NCBI GenBank assembly: GCA_002964805.2
Contig: PUDQ02000027.1
Coordinates: forward strand, 310,001-374,000
From: Trametes villosa
Lineage: Eukaryota > Basidiomycota > Agaricomycetes > Polyporales > Polyporaceae
Direction of reading: 5' to 3'
DNA: 64,000 nucleotides
Shown here piece after piece: positions 46,588 through 59,000 of this stretch. Within the stretch, counting starts at the first letter, position 1. Every line of letters begins with the position of its first letter. The notes under the pieces are model-generated. The model did no database searches. It saw only the letters and a program-made list of their open reading frames with translations, and had not been told where the DNA came from. Position numbers and translations under genes: made by a program.

Positions 46588-47381
46588 GTTGTGCGTGCCT
46601 TGCTGGCTTGCGGATGGGGTGAGGAATGAGGTCGTACGGGCAACGAGGTGCGTGGTGTGGTAGGTGAAAGAGATGTGTCCAGCTGTGAGCGTGCCCGTCA
46701 GAGAGTGAGTAGAGCTCTGCCGATGCGATTTCGCGTGTGGACGGCACGCAGCTCTGAGGCCAAGGCATGGGATAATGGGACAGTAAGGCTAATATTCCAC
46801 TATATGCTTATCTGCGCAGTAACACTCTTATCGCTCATATATATTTCGCGGTGAAATGCACCTTGATGCTCTTCCTCTTCGTCGTATCTCCTGGATCTAC
46901 TTCCTTGCCTGCTTCGCTCTTCTTAGGTGCTGCTTGACATCGACAAAGAACTCGAGATAACACGTATGCCCTCCCTGCGGGCGTGTCATCTTACCCAGTC
47001 TTCCTAGCTTCTGTCGCTTACGGGCATTTAGTGGTGCTTGGAAGGCTTTACCAGTGTCGCCGAGTGGGTCTTCAGTTCCATGCTCTCGGCACTTGAAGCT
47101 TGTGAACTGCATCTGCTTTTCGCTTGCCGGACGGGGTGCTGGGAACGTCTGGCGACCACGATAGAAGACAAACTCAGACTGGGCGAGCGTTTGGGAAACC
47201 TGGATCCCGCAGCGCCACCCGAAGCCACCGGTTATGTAACTGCAGACACACCTTCAAATTCGTGTCCCTCGAGGCTGCCGTACAGGCCACATACACGCGC
47301 ACAACTGTCACAACCGGTTTCGCTACTTGACGCGTATATATAGCACAAAACCCTCCGATACCTCCCTACACCACGACCACC
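46588..47381. other. Divergent intergenic region, DUF1748 gene / sulfite oxidase
   Basis: About 800 bp with two promoters. The TATA at 47335 is the only clear element. Confidence 0.45.
47335..47342 (+). promoter_or_regulatory. TATA box of the sulfite oxidase gene
   Basis: TATATATA 40-47 bp upstream of the ATG at 47382. Confidence 0.5.
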
Positions 47382-48634
47382 ATGGACTACTCTGAAGAAG
47401 TACTGCACTCTAGCCAACTCGTCGTTCGCGCCGATCAGCCATTCAACGCGGAACCTACCGCCGCTGCTCTGGTCGAGTTCCCTATCACACCGGAGGACCT
47501 CATCTACTGTCGGAACCACGGCCCTGTGCTTGAGTACGACGATGAGACGTTCACCATCCGGGGGGAAAGCCCTCAGGGGTCACGCACCTACACTGCGAAG
47601 GCGTTGCGCGACGCATTCCCCCGCGCCGAAGTGGTTGCCGCATTGCAGGTGAGCCGTCCTATCTACCTGCGCCTATTGTTTGGGATACGACTGAACGTCC
47701 CTCAGTGCGCTGGTAACCGACGGAAGGAGATGGACCAGGTCAAGAAGGTGCACGGCGTCCTGTGGGACGATGGCGTCATCTGCAACGCGCGCTGGGCGGG
47801 CGTACGACTCCGGGACGTGCTGCAGGACGCCGGCGTGGACGCTCAAGCCCTGAACGGCTGGCATGTCTGCTTCTCGTCGCATGTTACCGCCTGTCAAGAC
47901 GATGATGACTTCGGCGCGTCCATACCCCTCTCGAGGGCGATGAACCTCGAAAGCGACGTTCTTCTCGCGTTCGAGGTGAGTTATCTACGTGGCTGTATGG
48001 TCTAGGCGATACTCACGACCTCTGATCCAGATGAACAACCAACCACTCTCGCCAGACCACGGCTGTCCCCTGCGAGTCGTCGTGCCCGGATACCTCGGGG
48101 CGCGGTGGGTGAAATGGGTGGACACAATCTCCCTCTCGCCAGACGAGTCTCCCAACTTCTACCAGCAGCGCGACTACAAAGTGCTACCTGAGGAGGTACG
48201 CAAGTAGTGCGACCTTCTGGCTGAGCGATGCTAACACATCCATCTCTCAGGTCGATACTAAAGAGAAGGCCGCGCCCGTATGGTCGAAGATTCCATCCTT
48301 GACCACTCTCCCGCTCAATTCCGTCGTTGGCTCCGTGACGCGCAAGGGTCCCGACACGATCCTCGTCAAGGGCTATGCCATCGGACCCGGCGACATCCAA
48401 GTCGCGAAGGTCGAGCTCACGACCGACGAGGGCAAGACCTGGCAAGACGCGCGCATCACCTACCAGGAGGGCAAGTGGAGCTGGACGCTCTGGGAGGCCG
48501 TGCTCGAGCACGTCCCCGCCACGGGCATCGTCTACAGCCGTGCTACGGACGTGCATGGGGACGCGCAGCCGCGCGAAGGGCGGTGGAACATGCGTGGGGT
48601 TGCTTACAACCCGTGGGGCGTGGGTCGGTGGTGA
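47382..48634 (+). CDS. Sulfite oxidase-type molybdenum cofactor enzyme (no haem domain)
   Basis: Oxidises sulfite to sulfate with a molybdopterin cofactor; a haem-free form as in plants and many fungi. Exons: 47382-47648, 47706-47975, 48031-48195, 48251-48634; 361 aa. The molybdenum-binding domain begins [19 protein letters not shown]; Cys90 in CAGNRRKEM is the Mo ligand. Then [39 protein letters not shown] and YKVLPEE. The Mo-co dimerisation domain follows ([46 protein letters not shown]) and the protein ends [13 protein letters not shown]. No N-terminal cytochrome b5 and no obvious PTS1 signal. Confidence 0.93.
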
Positions 48635-50211
48635 ATTCCGAATTGCTGCTGCGGTGCTTACGTCTGGTTTCCGATACGTCGTCTCGTTTTCCCTTGCTGA
48701 GCTTGCTTTCACGTTCGAATGGGATATCTTTGGGCTCGAGATGCACGCGCAGGACCATTGTGGCTATCTGTACAGTCCTTGTTCCTTGTTATCGTACGTA
48801 AGTGTCAAGCGTCGACTTCGTCGCCGCTCCGTCTATGCATCTCTGGCGAAGAAAAGGTGAGAGAGTCCCATAGTAGTGACGCTTTCGACGTTCAGCTGAC
48901 ATTCACTGTACAAATAGCCTGCTGCGTCCGATAGTTCTTCGGAAGAAGTGCATGTTTTCGTGCGGTCTCGAACGCACCGGACAGCTGGAATTCGGAATGG
49001 ATTGAGCGCTTGCTAGCCAAGAAGCCGCGCTGAACGAACATCGTGAGCTTGTCACTACGAACGCCTCCGAATGGATGCGTGCGTTGAGGCGATAGGGCGG
49101 CGTCGGAATCCTGAAAATCACGTCCGTGACGTCATGAGGTAAGTCTACATTCCATCCCAGCCGTTTAGGTACCCACTGACATCCCCCGCAGTGCCCTGTA
49201 AACCTGCAAAATCGAGTAACCACCTTAAGGCCTAGGCCAGTGTTCGCCTTATCCCCGTGTATGACATCCTTGGACAGCGTCGAGCGAACGCGCCCCGGAA
49301 ACGCCACCACTGTGACTCGCTTGGGTCGCTTGCTTTACCAGTCTGCGTGATAACGCCACAATCCTCGATGCCGGCCCTGCAACTTCGTCTACAATGGAGA
49401 CAGCATCCGCAGCTCTCATAAGCTAGCGCAGCGGATGGGCAGCATTCAGTAGATGGCGACATGTCTCAGTAGGAAGGTACGCTGAATATCGAGATGAAGA
49501 TGACGACCGACTGATTGCACGGGTTCAGATCTGCGCAGGTCAACCTCAGAGCCGACACGCCCGGCATCAGGACACGAGGTTCGTGCAATGACTTGCACCA
49601 AGACTGGCACGTCGGGTTAACCATGGGGTTGCATCCGTCCGCAACCTCGGCGTATCCGAATCCGCGGATTCGGCGTACCTGAATCCGAGGTTCGGACAAA
49701 CATCATTATGTGACTATTAACGGCAAGCACACAAGTAACCGGCCCATATCGAACCCTTTTGTATCCGCGGTGCAGTGCCAGACACACCGTCTCGGCCTTG
49801 CTCGGTAGTCGAGTTCTCCCAATCGACAGCACGCTGTTCTCAAAGCTCTCGGTGAGCCATCGTTGCCTCCCTGTGAACATTCCATCTCATGTCTAGAAAA
49901 CACTTGGTTCGTATGCATAGTGCGTATACTCGCCAACCACCTACATAACAAGTGGAGCGCAGGGAATTGTAGACGATTTGCCAAACTCTTCGTTCCCGAC
50001 ACGCACCTCAATAATGCTAGACGGTGGCGAGCATCCGCGCTCGGAGGGCGTTCTCGTCCCGCTCTGCACGCGTGCCTGCCAACTTACATTCTCTTGTGTG
50101 CCGCGCCTGGACGGTTGAAGCATGATGTTCCAGCTGCACCTGGATTAAAAGCGCAGAGGACATCCGATGGGAGGCGAGGAGCCTTCCTGGTCGTTCGTCC
50201 CGCCTCACGAG
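48635..50211. other. Intergenic region upstream of chitinase 2
   Basis: 1.6 kb without a supportable gene. It contains a nested inverted repeat at 49643-49692. The right end is the chitinase 2 promoter. Confidence 0.5.
49643..49692. repeat. Nested palindrome with 18-bp perfect centre
   Basis: CCGAATCCGCGGATTCGG (49656-49673) is a perfect palindrome, flanked by AACCTCGG on the left and its inverse CCGAGGTT on the right. It could form a cruciform or be a binding site; function unknown. Confidence 0.7.
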
Positions 50212-52375
50212 ATGTCTCCCGCCTGGCTGATCTCGGCCTTCTCTGCCCTGTGCTTGGGCGCGCTTCAGGTCACCGCGTTCGACAACTCGCGGTCGGACAA
50301 CGTACGTGTCTCCAGTATGCGTCTCCTCTATCTCCCTGTCTGATCAACACTGTGTGCCCGCAGCTCGCTGTGTAAGCTACTCTGGTTGACAGAGTTGTTG
50401 GCTTCCCTGACCACCACATCTAGGTACTGGGGTCAGAACTCCTACGGTGCGACTCACCTCAGTGACTCCGCGAACTGGCAGCACAAGATCGGATTCTACT
50501 GTCAAGTGAGTATGGCGCTGCACGGTCCATGGGAAGCCCAGACTGACAGTCTCCCCCCTAGGACGACAGCATCGATGCCATCCCCATCGCGTTCTTGAAC
50601 GTGTTCTCGAGCACGGGCGGATACCCCAGCATCAACATCGCCAACGTACGCCTCCATCTCGTCTCGCGTGTCATCTCGACTAACTTTCTTTGCTGCTGCT
50701 CTAGATCTGCAACACTGATGATAGCGGCGTGTTCCCGGGCACGTCGCTCGCGAAGTGCTCGTTCCTCGCGTCCGAGATCGAGTACTGCCAGTCGCGCGGC
50801 AAGATCGTCACGCTCTCGCTCGGCGGCGCGACGGGCGCGGCGAGCTTCCAGTCCGCGGCGCAGGCGACCGCGTTCGGCGACACCATCTGGAACCTGTTCC
50901 TCGGCGGCTCAAGCGATATTCGTCCGTTTGGCGACGCCGTCCTCGACGGGTACGTCTTCATGATTGCGAGGCTGTCAGCATGAGCTCATGGGTGGTTGCA
51001 GCATTGACCTCGATATCGAGGGCGGCTCGACTGTGTACTTCGACTCGTTCATCAACCGTATCCGTCAGCTGGCCAGCGGCGCTGATAAGAAGTACTACGT
51101 CACGGCTGCCCCGCAGTGCCCGTACCCGGATGCCTATCTCGGAACGTGAGTTGTCTCGTCTCAATTGAGGGTACATCTCAGCTGATCGGGATACAGCGTT
51201 CTCAACCAAGTCGCATTCGATGCCGTCTACGTGCAGTTCTGTGAGTGTCGCCTTGACTTGGTATGCGTTGGGGCTGCTGCTGACTCTGAGGACAGACAAC
51301 AACTGGTGCGGCCTGCAGAACTACAACAACGTCTGGGCTTGGGACTATGCCTCCTGGTAGGTTGCATCGTCCTTACGCACATGTATCATGCGCTAACCAG
51401 TGCATCAGGGATACTTGGGCGAAGTCCGTCTCGGTGAACCCGAACGTGAAGGTGTACATCGGCGCTCCTGCGTCCTCTACCGCTGCGGGCGCTGGTTACG
51501 TTGACGCGTCTACGCTCGCGAACATCGCGCTGGAGACCCGCAGCCAGTACTCGTCCTTCGGCGGTGTTATGCTCTGGGATGCCTCCCAGGCCTATGGTGG
51601 GTGCTGTGCACCATTATCGTTGACTCTCTGCTGAGCGAAATGATACGTGAACAGCGAACAACCGATACGATGCGCAGATCAAGAACGCGCTGCGCATCGG
51701 TGGTGGAGGCTCCAGCTCGAGCAGCTCGTCGTCGTCCTCAACGCGCGCGTCTACTTCTACTTCGCGCAGCTCGAGCACCTCTGCTTCGAGCACGCGCTCC
51801 TCGAGCACGCCTACTTCGCGCAGCTCTACCACATCGAGGAGCTCTACCACCACGTCGCGTAGCTCGACCACTTCCAGGGCGTCGTCCTCTACTCGGTCGT
51901 CCACCACGTCCAGGTCGTCCACACGCAGCTCCACCAGCACCCGGCGGTCCTCCACTACCACCTCGCGGTCTTCGACTACTTCTCGTGCGAGCAGCACCTC
52001 GCGTACTTCGTCTGCTACACCCACGCCTACTGGCGGCGCGTGCTCGGGTGGCAATACTTGGATCAGCACCTACGCCGTACGTGCTCTAGCCTCCACAACG
52101 CGACTCCACAGGAATACTAATCGGGCGTCTCCGCAGTACGTCGGCGGCAACCAGGTGTCGTACAAGTGAGTGCACAGCGCTCCGTCGATCTTGTGCTCGC
52201 GTCTCACGCTCTCCTTCCAGCGGCCACCTCTGGACGGCGAAATGGTGGAGCTACAACGACGTGCCTGGAGGTAAGCTCTCGACCATGCGCCGGTACCTTC
52301 AATTGTGCGTATAATTGGCTGATCGCAACCCCCGCAGGCCCTGCTGGTGTCTGGGCGGACAACGGCCCTTGTTAA
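50212..52375 (+). CDS. GH18 endochitinase with C-terminal CBM5/12 (chitinase 2)
   Basis: Secreted chitinase. Thirteen exons: 50212-50301, 50364-50371 (8 nt), 50424-50505, 50562-50645, 50705-50949, 51002-51145, 51197-51240, 51296-51356, 51409-51596, 51655-52076, 52137-52165, 52221-52270, 52338-52375; 494 aa. Signal peptide ends near LQVTAFD. Barrel motifs: [26 protein letters not shown], the catalytic [34 protein letters not shown] and [13 protein letters not shown] long Ser/Thr/Arg linker of about 100 residues (STTSRSSTT-type repeats) leads to a CBM5/12: WISTYAYVGGNQVSYNGHLW, AKWWSYNDVPGG and a final GVWADNGPC. Tandem with chitinase 3 and same strand. Used in cell-wall remodelling or breakdown of chitin. 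Confidence 0.95.
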
Positions 52376-53790
52376 ATCATTTCCGCTGAACTTTGTTCTT
52401 CGGCACCGGGCCTCCATCGAGGCGTGTAAGAGAGGCAACTGCCGATGCCTCGAGGCCCGTTGTGCTGATGTTCAGTGAAACCAAGAGTACCAGATCGCAG
52501 TTTCGGTTGTTGTAAGATTTTTGCGACGCATGTGGAAGTTGGCTGCTGTAGAATGAATATCCTGCGACGCATGACACGAGCAGATGATGTTTGAACAGGT
52601 GGCGGACGTTTGTTTTCGCGCATGTCATGAGGTCCGTCCGCCTCTTGGCTGGAAGCGCTCCCAGGGTCGTGGCGTCCGGGGACGGCGAGGTAGAGTTCAA
52701 CCGACGGCCAGGCCCGAGTCGTCCGTGGAGGCGCGCTGAGCGGAAGTACTTTGGGCGCTTGCCCTGGTCCGTTCCTTTCTACCTGACGACGAGCACCGTC
52801 AACACGCGTTTCCCCCAAATTTGGACTTGAATGTTCAGCTCTTGTCAGCGGACAAGGCAGGTGATCCTCTCCTTTTCCATCTTGCTGCGACCTAGGAAGC
52901 CTGCATTCCACATGATGCACGACGTGTCCCCGAGGTGATATCAGCACCGCGCGGGTCTGTGCGAATTTATGACAAGGTTTTCTTGTCTGGACAACGACGA
53001 TTGTACGACGCTCGAGGGGCTCGATCCGCTCTCCGTACGTCTGGTCCCCGCAGCTCCATGCATAGGCCTGCCGCTGACCGCCTATCGCAGAGACGAGATG
53101 AATCCCGCCCCGCAGAAGAATGGTGCTCTATCTGAAGGCTCGTGCTTGTCGCCATGGAACGGCGCGCCGGCGACTAAGCTGAGAGGCCTCGGGAAGCCAT
53201 GTGCCCGGTCTTCCTAAGTTCGTTGAGTTCGAAATACCTAGCCGCGCAGCAGTATCCAGTCGTATCTGCATCCCGGGGCTCCGACACGCTTCTCATGATC
53301 CCGCGCGGCAGAGGCTTCGCGCTATCGTGTGCAGCCTCGAGGGAACGTGACTGCGCCCGACCTCGTCTCGATACTCGCCCCCAACACGGGTTGGGCCGCA
53401 CATATGCTCGCAGCCCGCCGCGCCGCATGGTGCGCATCTTCCCGTGCGCTCCCCCACCCCCCGCGCGGGCGATACGGCTGACCATCACCCGATATAGGGT
53501 TGACACCGAATCTGCCGAACATACGACGACGCAGAAAGATGGCGTTCTATCAATCGAGCGTCCGCCCTTCCACGCGGACACGCCCGGTCACCAGTGGCAA
53601 AGTTCTCGGCGGCAGGAAATGCGCTTCATGCGTTCTCCGCGCGCGTTCCTGCATGGCAGCATTATGCGGCGCGCTCGCGGTGCGGAACGCATCAGGACCG
53701 CACTGGTCTTCTGGCGCGGTGCGGCAGATAAAAGGTCCTGCAATCGTTTGCTGAGGTCCAGAGCCTCCCCAGCTGATCTAGCAGTCGAAG
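52376..53790. other. Intergenic region between chitinases 2 and 3
   Basis: 1.4 kb; 3' region of chitinase 2 and promoter of chitinase 3. No further gene seen. Confidence 0.5.
53727..53734 (+). promoter_or_regulatory. TATA-like element of chitinase 3
   Basis: GATAAAAG 57-64 bp upstream of the ATG, followed by GTCCTGC; chitinase 1 has TATAAAGGACCTGC at the corresponding place. Confidence 0.5.
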
Positions 53791-55771
53791 ATGTCGTCCT
53801 TCTGGCTCACCTCGGTCCTCTCCGCCCTCTCCCTCGGCGCTCTCCACGCTGCCGCCTTCGATAACTCGCGGTCTGACAATGTACGTTCCTCAGTTGCTCA
53901 GCGTATGCATGCCCTCTCTAACTATCATAACAGCTCGCGGTGTGCGTACTGGATGACTAGATGTGATAGTACCGTCGTACTTACGCTGCTCGATCTCGTT
54001 CAGGTACTGGGGTCAGAACTCGTATGGCGCTACCCACAGCGACACCGCCAACTTCCAGAAGAGTCTTGCAGCATACTGCCAGGTAATTTGCCAACCCCGA
54101 GGTAGACTTCCGCGTATGCTTATGAAATGGCTTTCAGGACGATTCCATCGACGCGTTCCCCATCGCGTTCCTGAACGTCTTCTTCGGGGCCGGTGGAGAG
54201 CCTTCCATCGACCTTTCCAACGTGAGCGAGGGTGCCTCTCCATCACTAAACCATTTACCGACGTAGTCTATGTGCAGATCTGCAGCAGCGTGGACGACCC
54301 GGTCTTCCCGGGCACCAGCATGCCCGACTGCAGCTTCCTGGCGTCGGACATCCAGTTCTGCCAGTCCAAGGGGAAGATCGTCACGATCTCCCTTGGAGGC
54401 GCGACGGGCGCGGCGAGCTTCACCTCCGACGCCCAGGCTGCGGCGTTTGGTGACACGATCTGGAACACCTTCCTGGGTGGCTCTGGGTCGATCCGCCCAT
54501 TCGGCGGCGCAGTCCTCGACGGGTGCGTAGTACCGGACGATCTGGTCGCTATGAAACAAACGCTGAGGGTTGCATTGCAGTATCGACCTCGATATCGAGG
54601 GTGGCGGAACGACGCACTTCGCTGCGTTCGTGAACCAGATCAGGTCGCATGCGAGCGGGGCTAACAAGAAGTACTACGTGACCGCGGCGCCGCAGTGCCC
54701 CTTCCCCGATGCGTTCCTTGGCACGTAAGTCACTATACGCCGCATATCGCCATTCCGTGTTTTGACATCCGACTTGACTGCAGCGTCTTGAACGCCGTCG
54801 CATTCGACGCGGTCTATGTTCAATTCTGTGAGTATCTCAGGGCGAAACTGAGAGTAACGCTCCCTGACCTCGTATACAGACAACAATTTCTGCGGGCTGA
54901 CCAACTTCAACAACCCCAATGCCTGGGACTTCGATGAATGGTATTATACGTCTTCTTGCGTTTATATAACTCATCCCTAACAATGCTTCCAGGGATCAAT
55001 GGGCGAAGAACACTGCCGTTAACAAGAACGTCAAGATCTATATTGGTGCCCCCGCGTCTCCCTCCGCGGCCGGCTCGGGCTACGTCGACGCCTCGACTCT
55101 CGCGAACATCGCGCTTGAGACGCGCAGCCAGTTCTCGTCCTTCGGCGGTATCATGCTTTGGGATGCCTCGCAAGCCTTCGGTATGTCACTCTGTCCACCC
55201 CGGCTTCTCTCACTGTAATGTAACTCATGCGTGCCCGCACTATAGCGAACAACCGGTACGATGCCGCGATCAAGACCGCGATCAGGCAGGGCGGCGGCGG
55301 TGGCTCGACCTCCGCCCCAGTCACTGTCCCGACGAGCTCGCACTCGACCACGCCGACCACCGCGCCCCCGTCCACTACCTCGCACAGCACGACGGCGAAG
55401 CCCACGACGACCATCAAGTCCGGTAGCTGCGCAGGCGTGAGCGCATGGGTCAGCAACGTCGCAGTAAGTCCCCCCTCTCATATGCGCATGGTGGAGATGC
55501 TGACGTGCCCGCGCAGTACAACGGCGGGGACACGGTGATCTTCAACGGGCACCTGTGGACGGCGAAGTGGTGGAGCTTCGGCGACACCCCCGGAGGTAAT
55601 GCAAGACTCCCTGCGCTGAAGAACCGGCAGACGGCTTACTGTGTGCTTGCGCTAGGTGCCGCGGGCGACTGGACCGACGGCGGCGCGTGCACGAGCTTCG
55701 CCCAGGCCGTGCCGACCGCGCACGTCGCCGCGCAGTCCGCGACCGCCGCGAGCGTGCCGACTGCTGCGTGA
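53791..55771 (+). CDS. GH18 endochitinase with C-terminal CBM5/12 (chitinase 3)
   Basis: Secreted chitinase, closest relative of chitinase 2. Twelve exons: 53791-53880, 53934-53941 (8 nt), 54004-54082, 54138-54221, 54278-54522, 54581-54724, 54784-54827, 54880-54940, 54993-55180, 55246-55463, 55517-55595, 55656-55771; 451 aa. Signal peptide [20 protein letters not shown]. Barrel: [56 protein letters not shown] and [12 protein letters not shown]. The linker is short (about 55 residues, Thr/Pro/Ser-rich) compared with chitinase 2. The CBM5/12 is [32 protein letters not shown] and [10 protein letters not shown], with an extra Ala/Thr tail after it. Intron positions agree with chitinase 2 through exon 10; one CBM intron is absent. 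Confidence 0.95.
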
Positions 55772-56075
55772 AGGGATTAAGGAAGGGAAGTGCTTGTATG
55801 TGTATCCTTATTGGAGGAATTGCGCACGCGTCGGGCGGCCTGGTATTTATACATCGCTCGTGCTGGCTATGTATGGGTTTGTCTCGCCGGCTGCTTGTGT
55901 TCTCCGCTGTGTACGAGCTGTATTAGAACCCCATGTATACATGTACATGCATGATCGTCGAACATGTGGTAGACATTGTGACAGACCCTGAATTCATTGT
56001 GAACGAGCTGCAAGGTATTCCATTTAACTTCGAAAGAATCCATTAGACGAACGTGTAGTGCACCGCGAGGGTATC
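55772..56075. other. Convergent 3' region of chitinase 3 and the LRR gene
   Basis: Presumed 3' UTRs only. Confidence 0.45.
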
Positions 56076-59000
56076 TCATTCCATCCTTCCCCGCAACCAG
56101 CTCAGCAATCCTTTCGTCCCCTCCCTCTCCCAGACTCGCCTCGCAGGAATGCGGAATCTGTGCACAACTATCAGGATCCCACTTCTCAGCAAGCAAGGCA
56201 CTGAAACCGGACTCACACATTGCCATCGACCAAGAACACGTCCAGCGGGAGCATGCCCAGCTCCGGGGGCAGCTTCCCGATCTCGTTGTCCCGCAAGTCA
56301 AGCTCCTCGAGCTTCCACTCCGGCACCTCCCTGTTCCCCTTGAAGCGTTCCGCAAGCTCCTGGAACCCGTCTAGTCCAGTGATCCTGTTCCCCCGCAGGC
56401 GCAGATGACGTAGGCCCTTGCGCGCTGTCGACCCATCCTCAGCGGGCGGGTCGCCGAGGATCAGCGCGGAGAGCGCGTCCTTGGTGAGCGCGGCGGACGT
56501 GAGCGCATTGTACGACAAGTCAAGCGTGCGCACGGTCGGGAAGAGCCGCGCAAGAAGCGGGAGGAGCGGCTCGCTCGCGCGCTGCCCGAACTCATCCGCG
56601 CCGTCCGCCCCTGCGCGTGTAACGGGCACCGCGTCCCCGAGGTTGCAGTTCTCGAGGCTCAGCTCCTCGAGCCACGGGAGGCAGACGCCAGATTCGGCCG
56701 CGGCGGGGAGGCTGAAGCACGGGTCGTTCCGCCGGCCGGTGAGGACGAGCACCTTGAGCGTGCGCGCGAGCGGCTGCGCGGCGATGGCGGCGAGCGGGAG
56801 CGTCGGCGTGGGGATCGCGAGCGCGAGCTCGGACACGGCGCCCGCGGGGCCTTTGTTCCACGCGGGGGAGGCGAGCGAGAAGGAGCGCGCGTGCGCGGCT
56901 TTGGAGGGCGGGGCGGAGGAGGGGAGCGTGAGCGTTTGGGTAGGGGCGGAGTAGTATTGCGGGTTGGTGAGCGCGGAGGCGACGGTGCTTGGGGTTTGTG
57001 CGGGGGCGGGGGTGGAGGAGGGCGAGGGCGTCTTGGGCGCGGCTGGCTCCGAGGAGCCACTGGTCGACGCGGCCGCTGCTACTGCAGCGGCGCGCGCACG
57101 TCGACGCGCCCCTGCGCTCAGAAGGCCAAGCTCGGCGTCGATCTCCCACTGCTCCTTCTGAACAACCTTCTTCTGAGGGGTAGAAGTAGAGGCAGATCCC
57201 CCGCCCGTGCTGGAAGATGCAGGTGCCGACGTCGTCACAGACAGCGACTTGCTCGCGGCAGTCGCCATGGCACGCAGGCGCCGCTTCCCGCCCTCGGTGA
57301 GCAGCCCTTGCTCCGCCTCGATCTCCCAAGGCTCCTTCGCCACCTGCGTCTTCGCATCCGGCTGCGAAGGGCTCGGGCCAAAGAGGTCGGTGCTGGCGGT
57401 GGCGGCCTGGCGACGGAGCTTCGTGCGCCGCTCGGCCTCGATCTCCCAGGCCTCTTTGACGACCCGCTTTCCGAGGATGACGCGCAGGATGCCTTCGGGC
57501 GGCTCCTGGGTGGTGATGTCGAACTGCACGGTCTGCGTGAGCACGTTCGGGGTGAAGGTGGCTTCGATCGCGGGCCGCGAGACGTGTGTCTCTTCGAGGT
57601 CGAGGATCTTCAGTGCGGGGAAGAGGGTGCCAGAAGACTCCGCGAAGAGGGATACGGGGAAGCTCTCGTCACCGATGTCGGCGCGCTGCATGTGGACTTC
57701 TTTGAGACGTGCTAGTCGCCCCAGAGCACGGAAGAGGGAGTCGCTCTTGCCGAGAGGGTTGTCCGAGAGGTCGAGCTTCGAAAGAAGTGCCGGGAGTCCA
57801 GGGCCGTCTGCAGCATGGTCGATAGAGGGGGCATTGAGATGGTTATGCGACACTTCCAGCACAGTTAGACGAGGAAGAGGGTCGGTAGCGCGGGTGATGC
57901 TCTGGGAGAACCAGTCGCCGCGGGCATCGCGCGTTCGGTCGAGAGGGTTCGAGCCCTCACTGGCGAAGGGTGCGCGGAACGGGAGCGCAGTCAGGTCATT
58001 ATGAGACAGGTTGAGATGGGTGAGGTTGGGGAGGGCCCAGAAGTTGGTCGGAAGGGATTTGAGCTCGTTGTGTGATAGATCAACAGTCGTGAGCGCAGTA
58101 AGATCCGAAAAGCTATCAGGGAGGGCGGTCAATTTGTTGTTATGCAGCTAAGTAACGAAGGCGGTCAGCGATTGCACAGTCAAGGATATCGTCGCCGCAC
58201 CTACATCAACCGTCTTCAGCGAGCCGAACATGGAGATTTCTGGTTGCAGCTCCAGAATCTCGTTCGACCAAGCCTTCAGAATTTCCAAGTCTTGAGCTTC
58301 ATACCAGGACGGTGCATTCTGGCTACCCTTCCGCTTGGTAGCTGCTGAAAGGTCTGTAGTAGACGAAGTGGTGATTGGTGGCTCGACAGGTACCAGCTTC
58401 AGTGGCTCCGGTTTAATGCCCAGGTGGATTTCGAAGAGCGCGGACGGTAGACATGGAAGGTCGCGGGACGAGAGATTGATTGCACCTTGTAAGAAAGTCC
58501 TTGAACGATAGGTATCGCGCGTTGGCTACAGGATATACATGACTTGCGCACAGACATGTCAAGCAGAAACCGGAGTCCGGCGCATATAGCCAGTGCAAGC
58601 AAGATCACTGACCGCTGTAGCAGTGGCACGCGAGTGTTCAAGTTCCAAAACCGCAGGTGGGCTACGCAAGAGATGCATCCGTGGCGCAGCGCGTAGACAT
58701 AGAATGCTGCTTGACATGTCTGCACGACGAAGACCATCACTCACCAGAGTTACGCCCGCGCTCAATGGTCTCTTTGATTGACCATCTCCCAAGATCGACG
58801 TCTACCACAGGCTGTTGCCTAAAAGCATCGGGCGAGGCATCTTCTAAGCCTGCGAACTCTCCGCTCGCGGATTGGGCTAGCGGAGAAACCTTCACAGCAG
58901 CTTTCTTGGCCTCAGCGCGCTTTAGCGCGATCTGTTCGCGGATGCTCAGTTGAGGGACTGGAGGTGGCGGCGCTTCTTCCTCCGCGGGTAGTGGTCGCGG

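Noticed and set aside
57930..57965. GGGTTCGAGCCCTC string resembling a tRNA B box
   Set aside because: It lies inside the LRR coding exon and no A box or cloverleaf arms fit around it.
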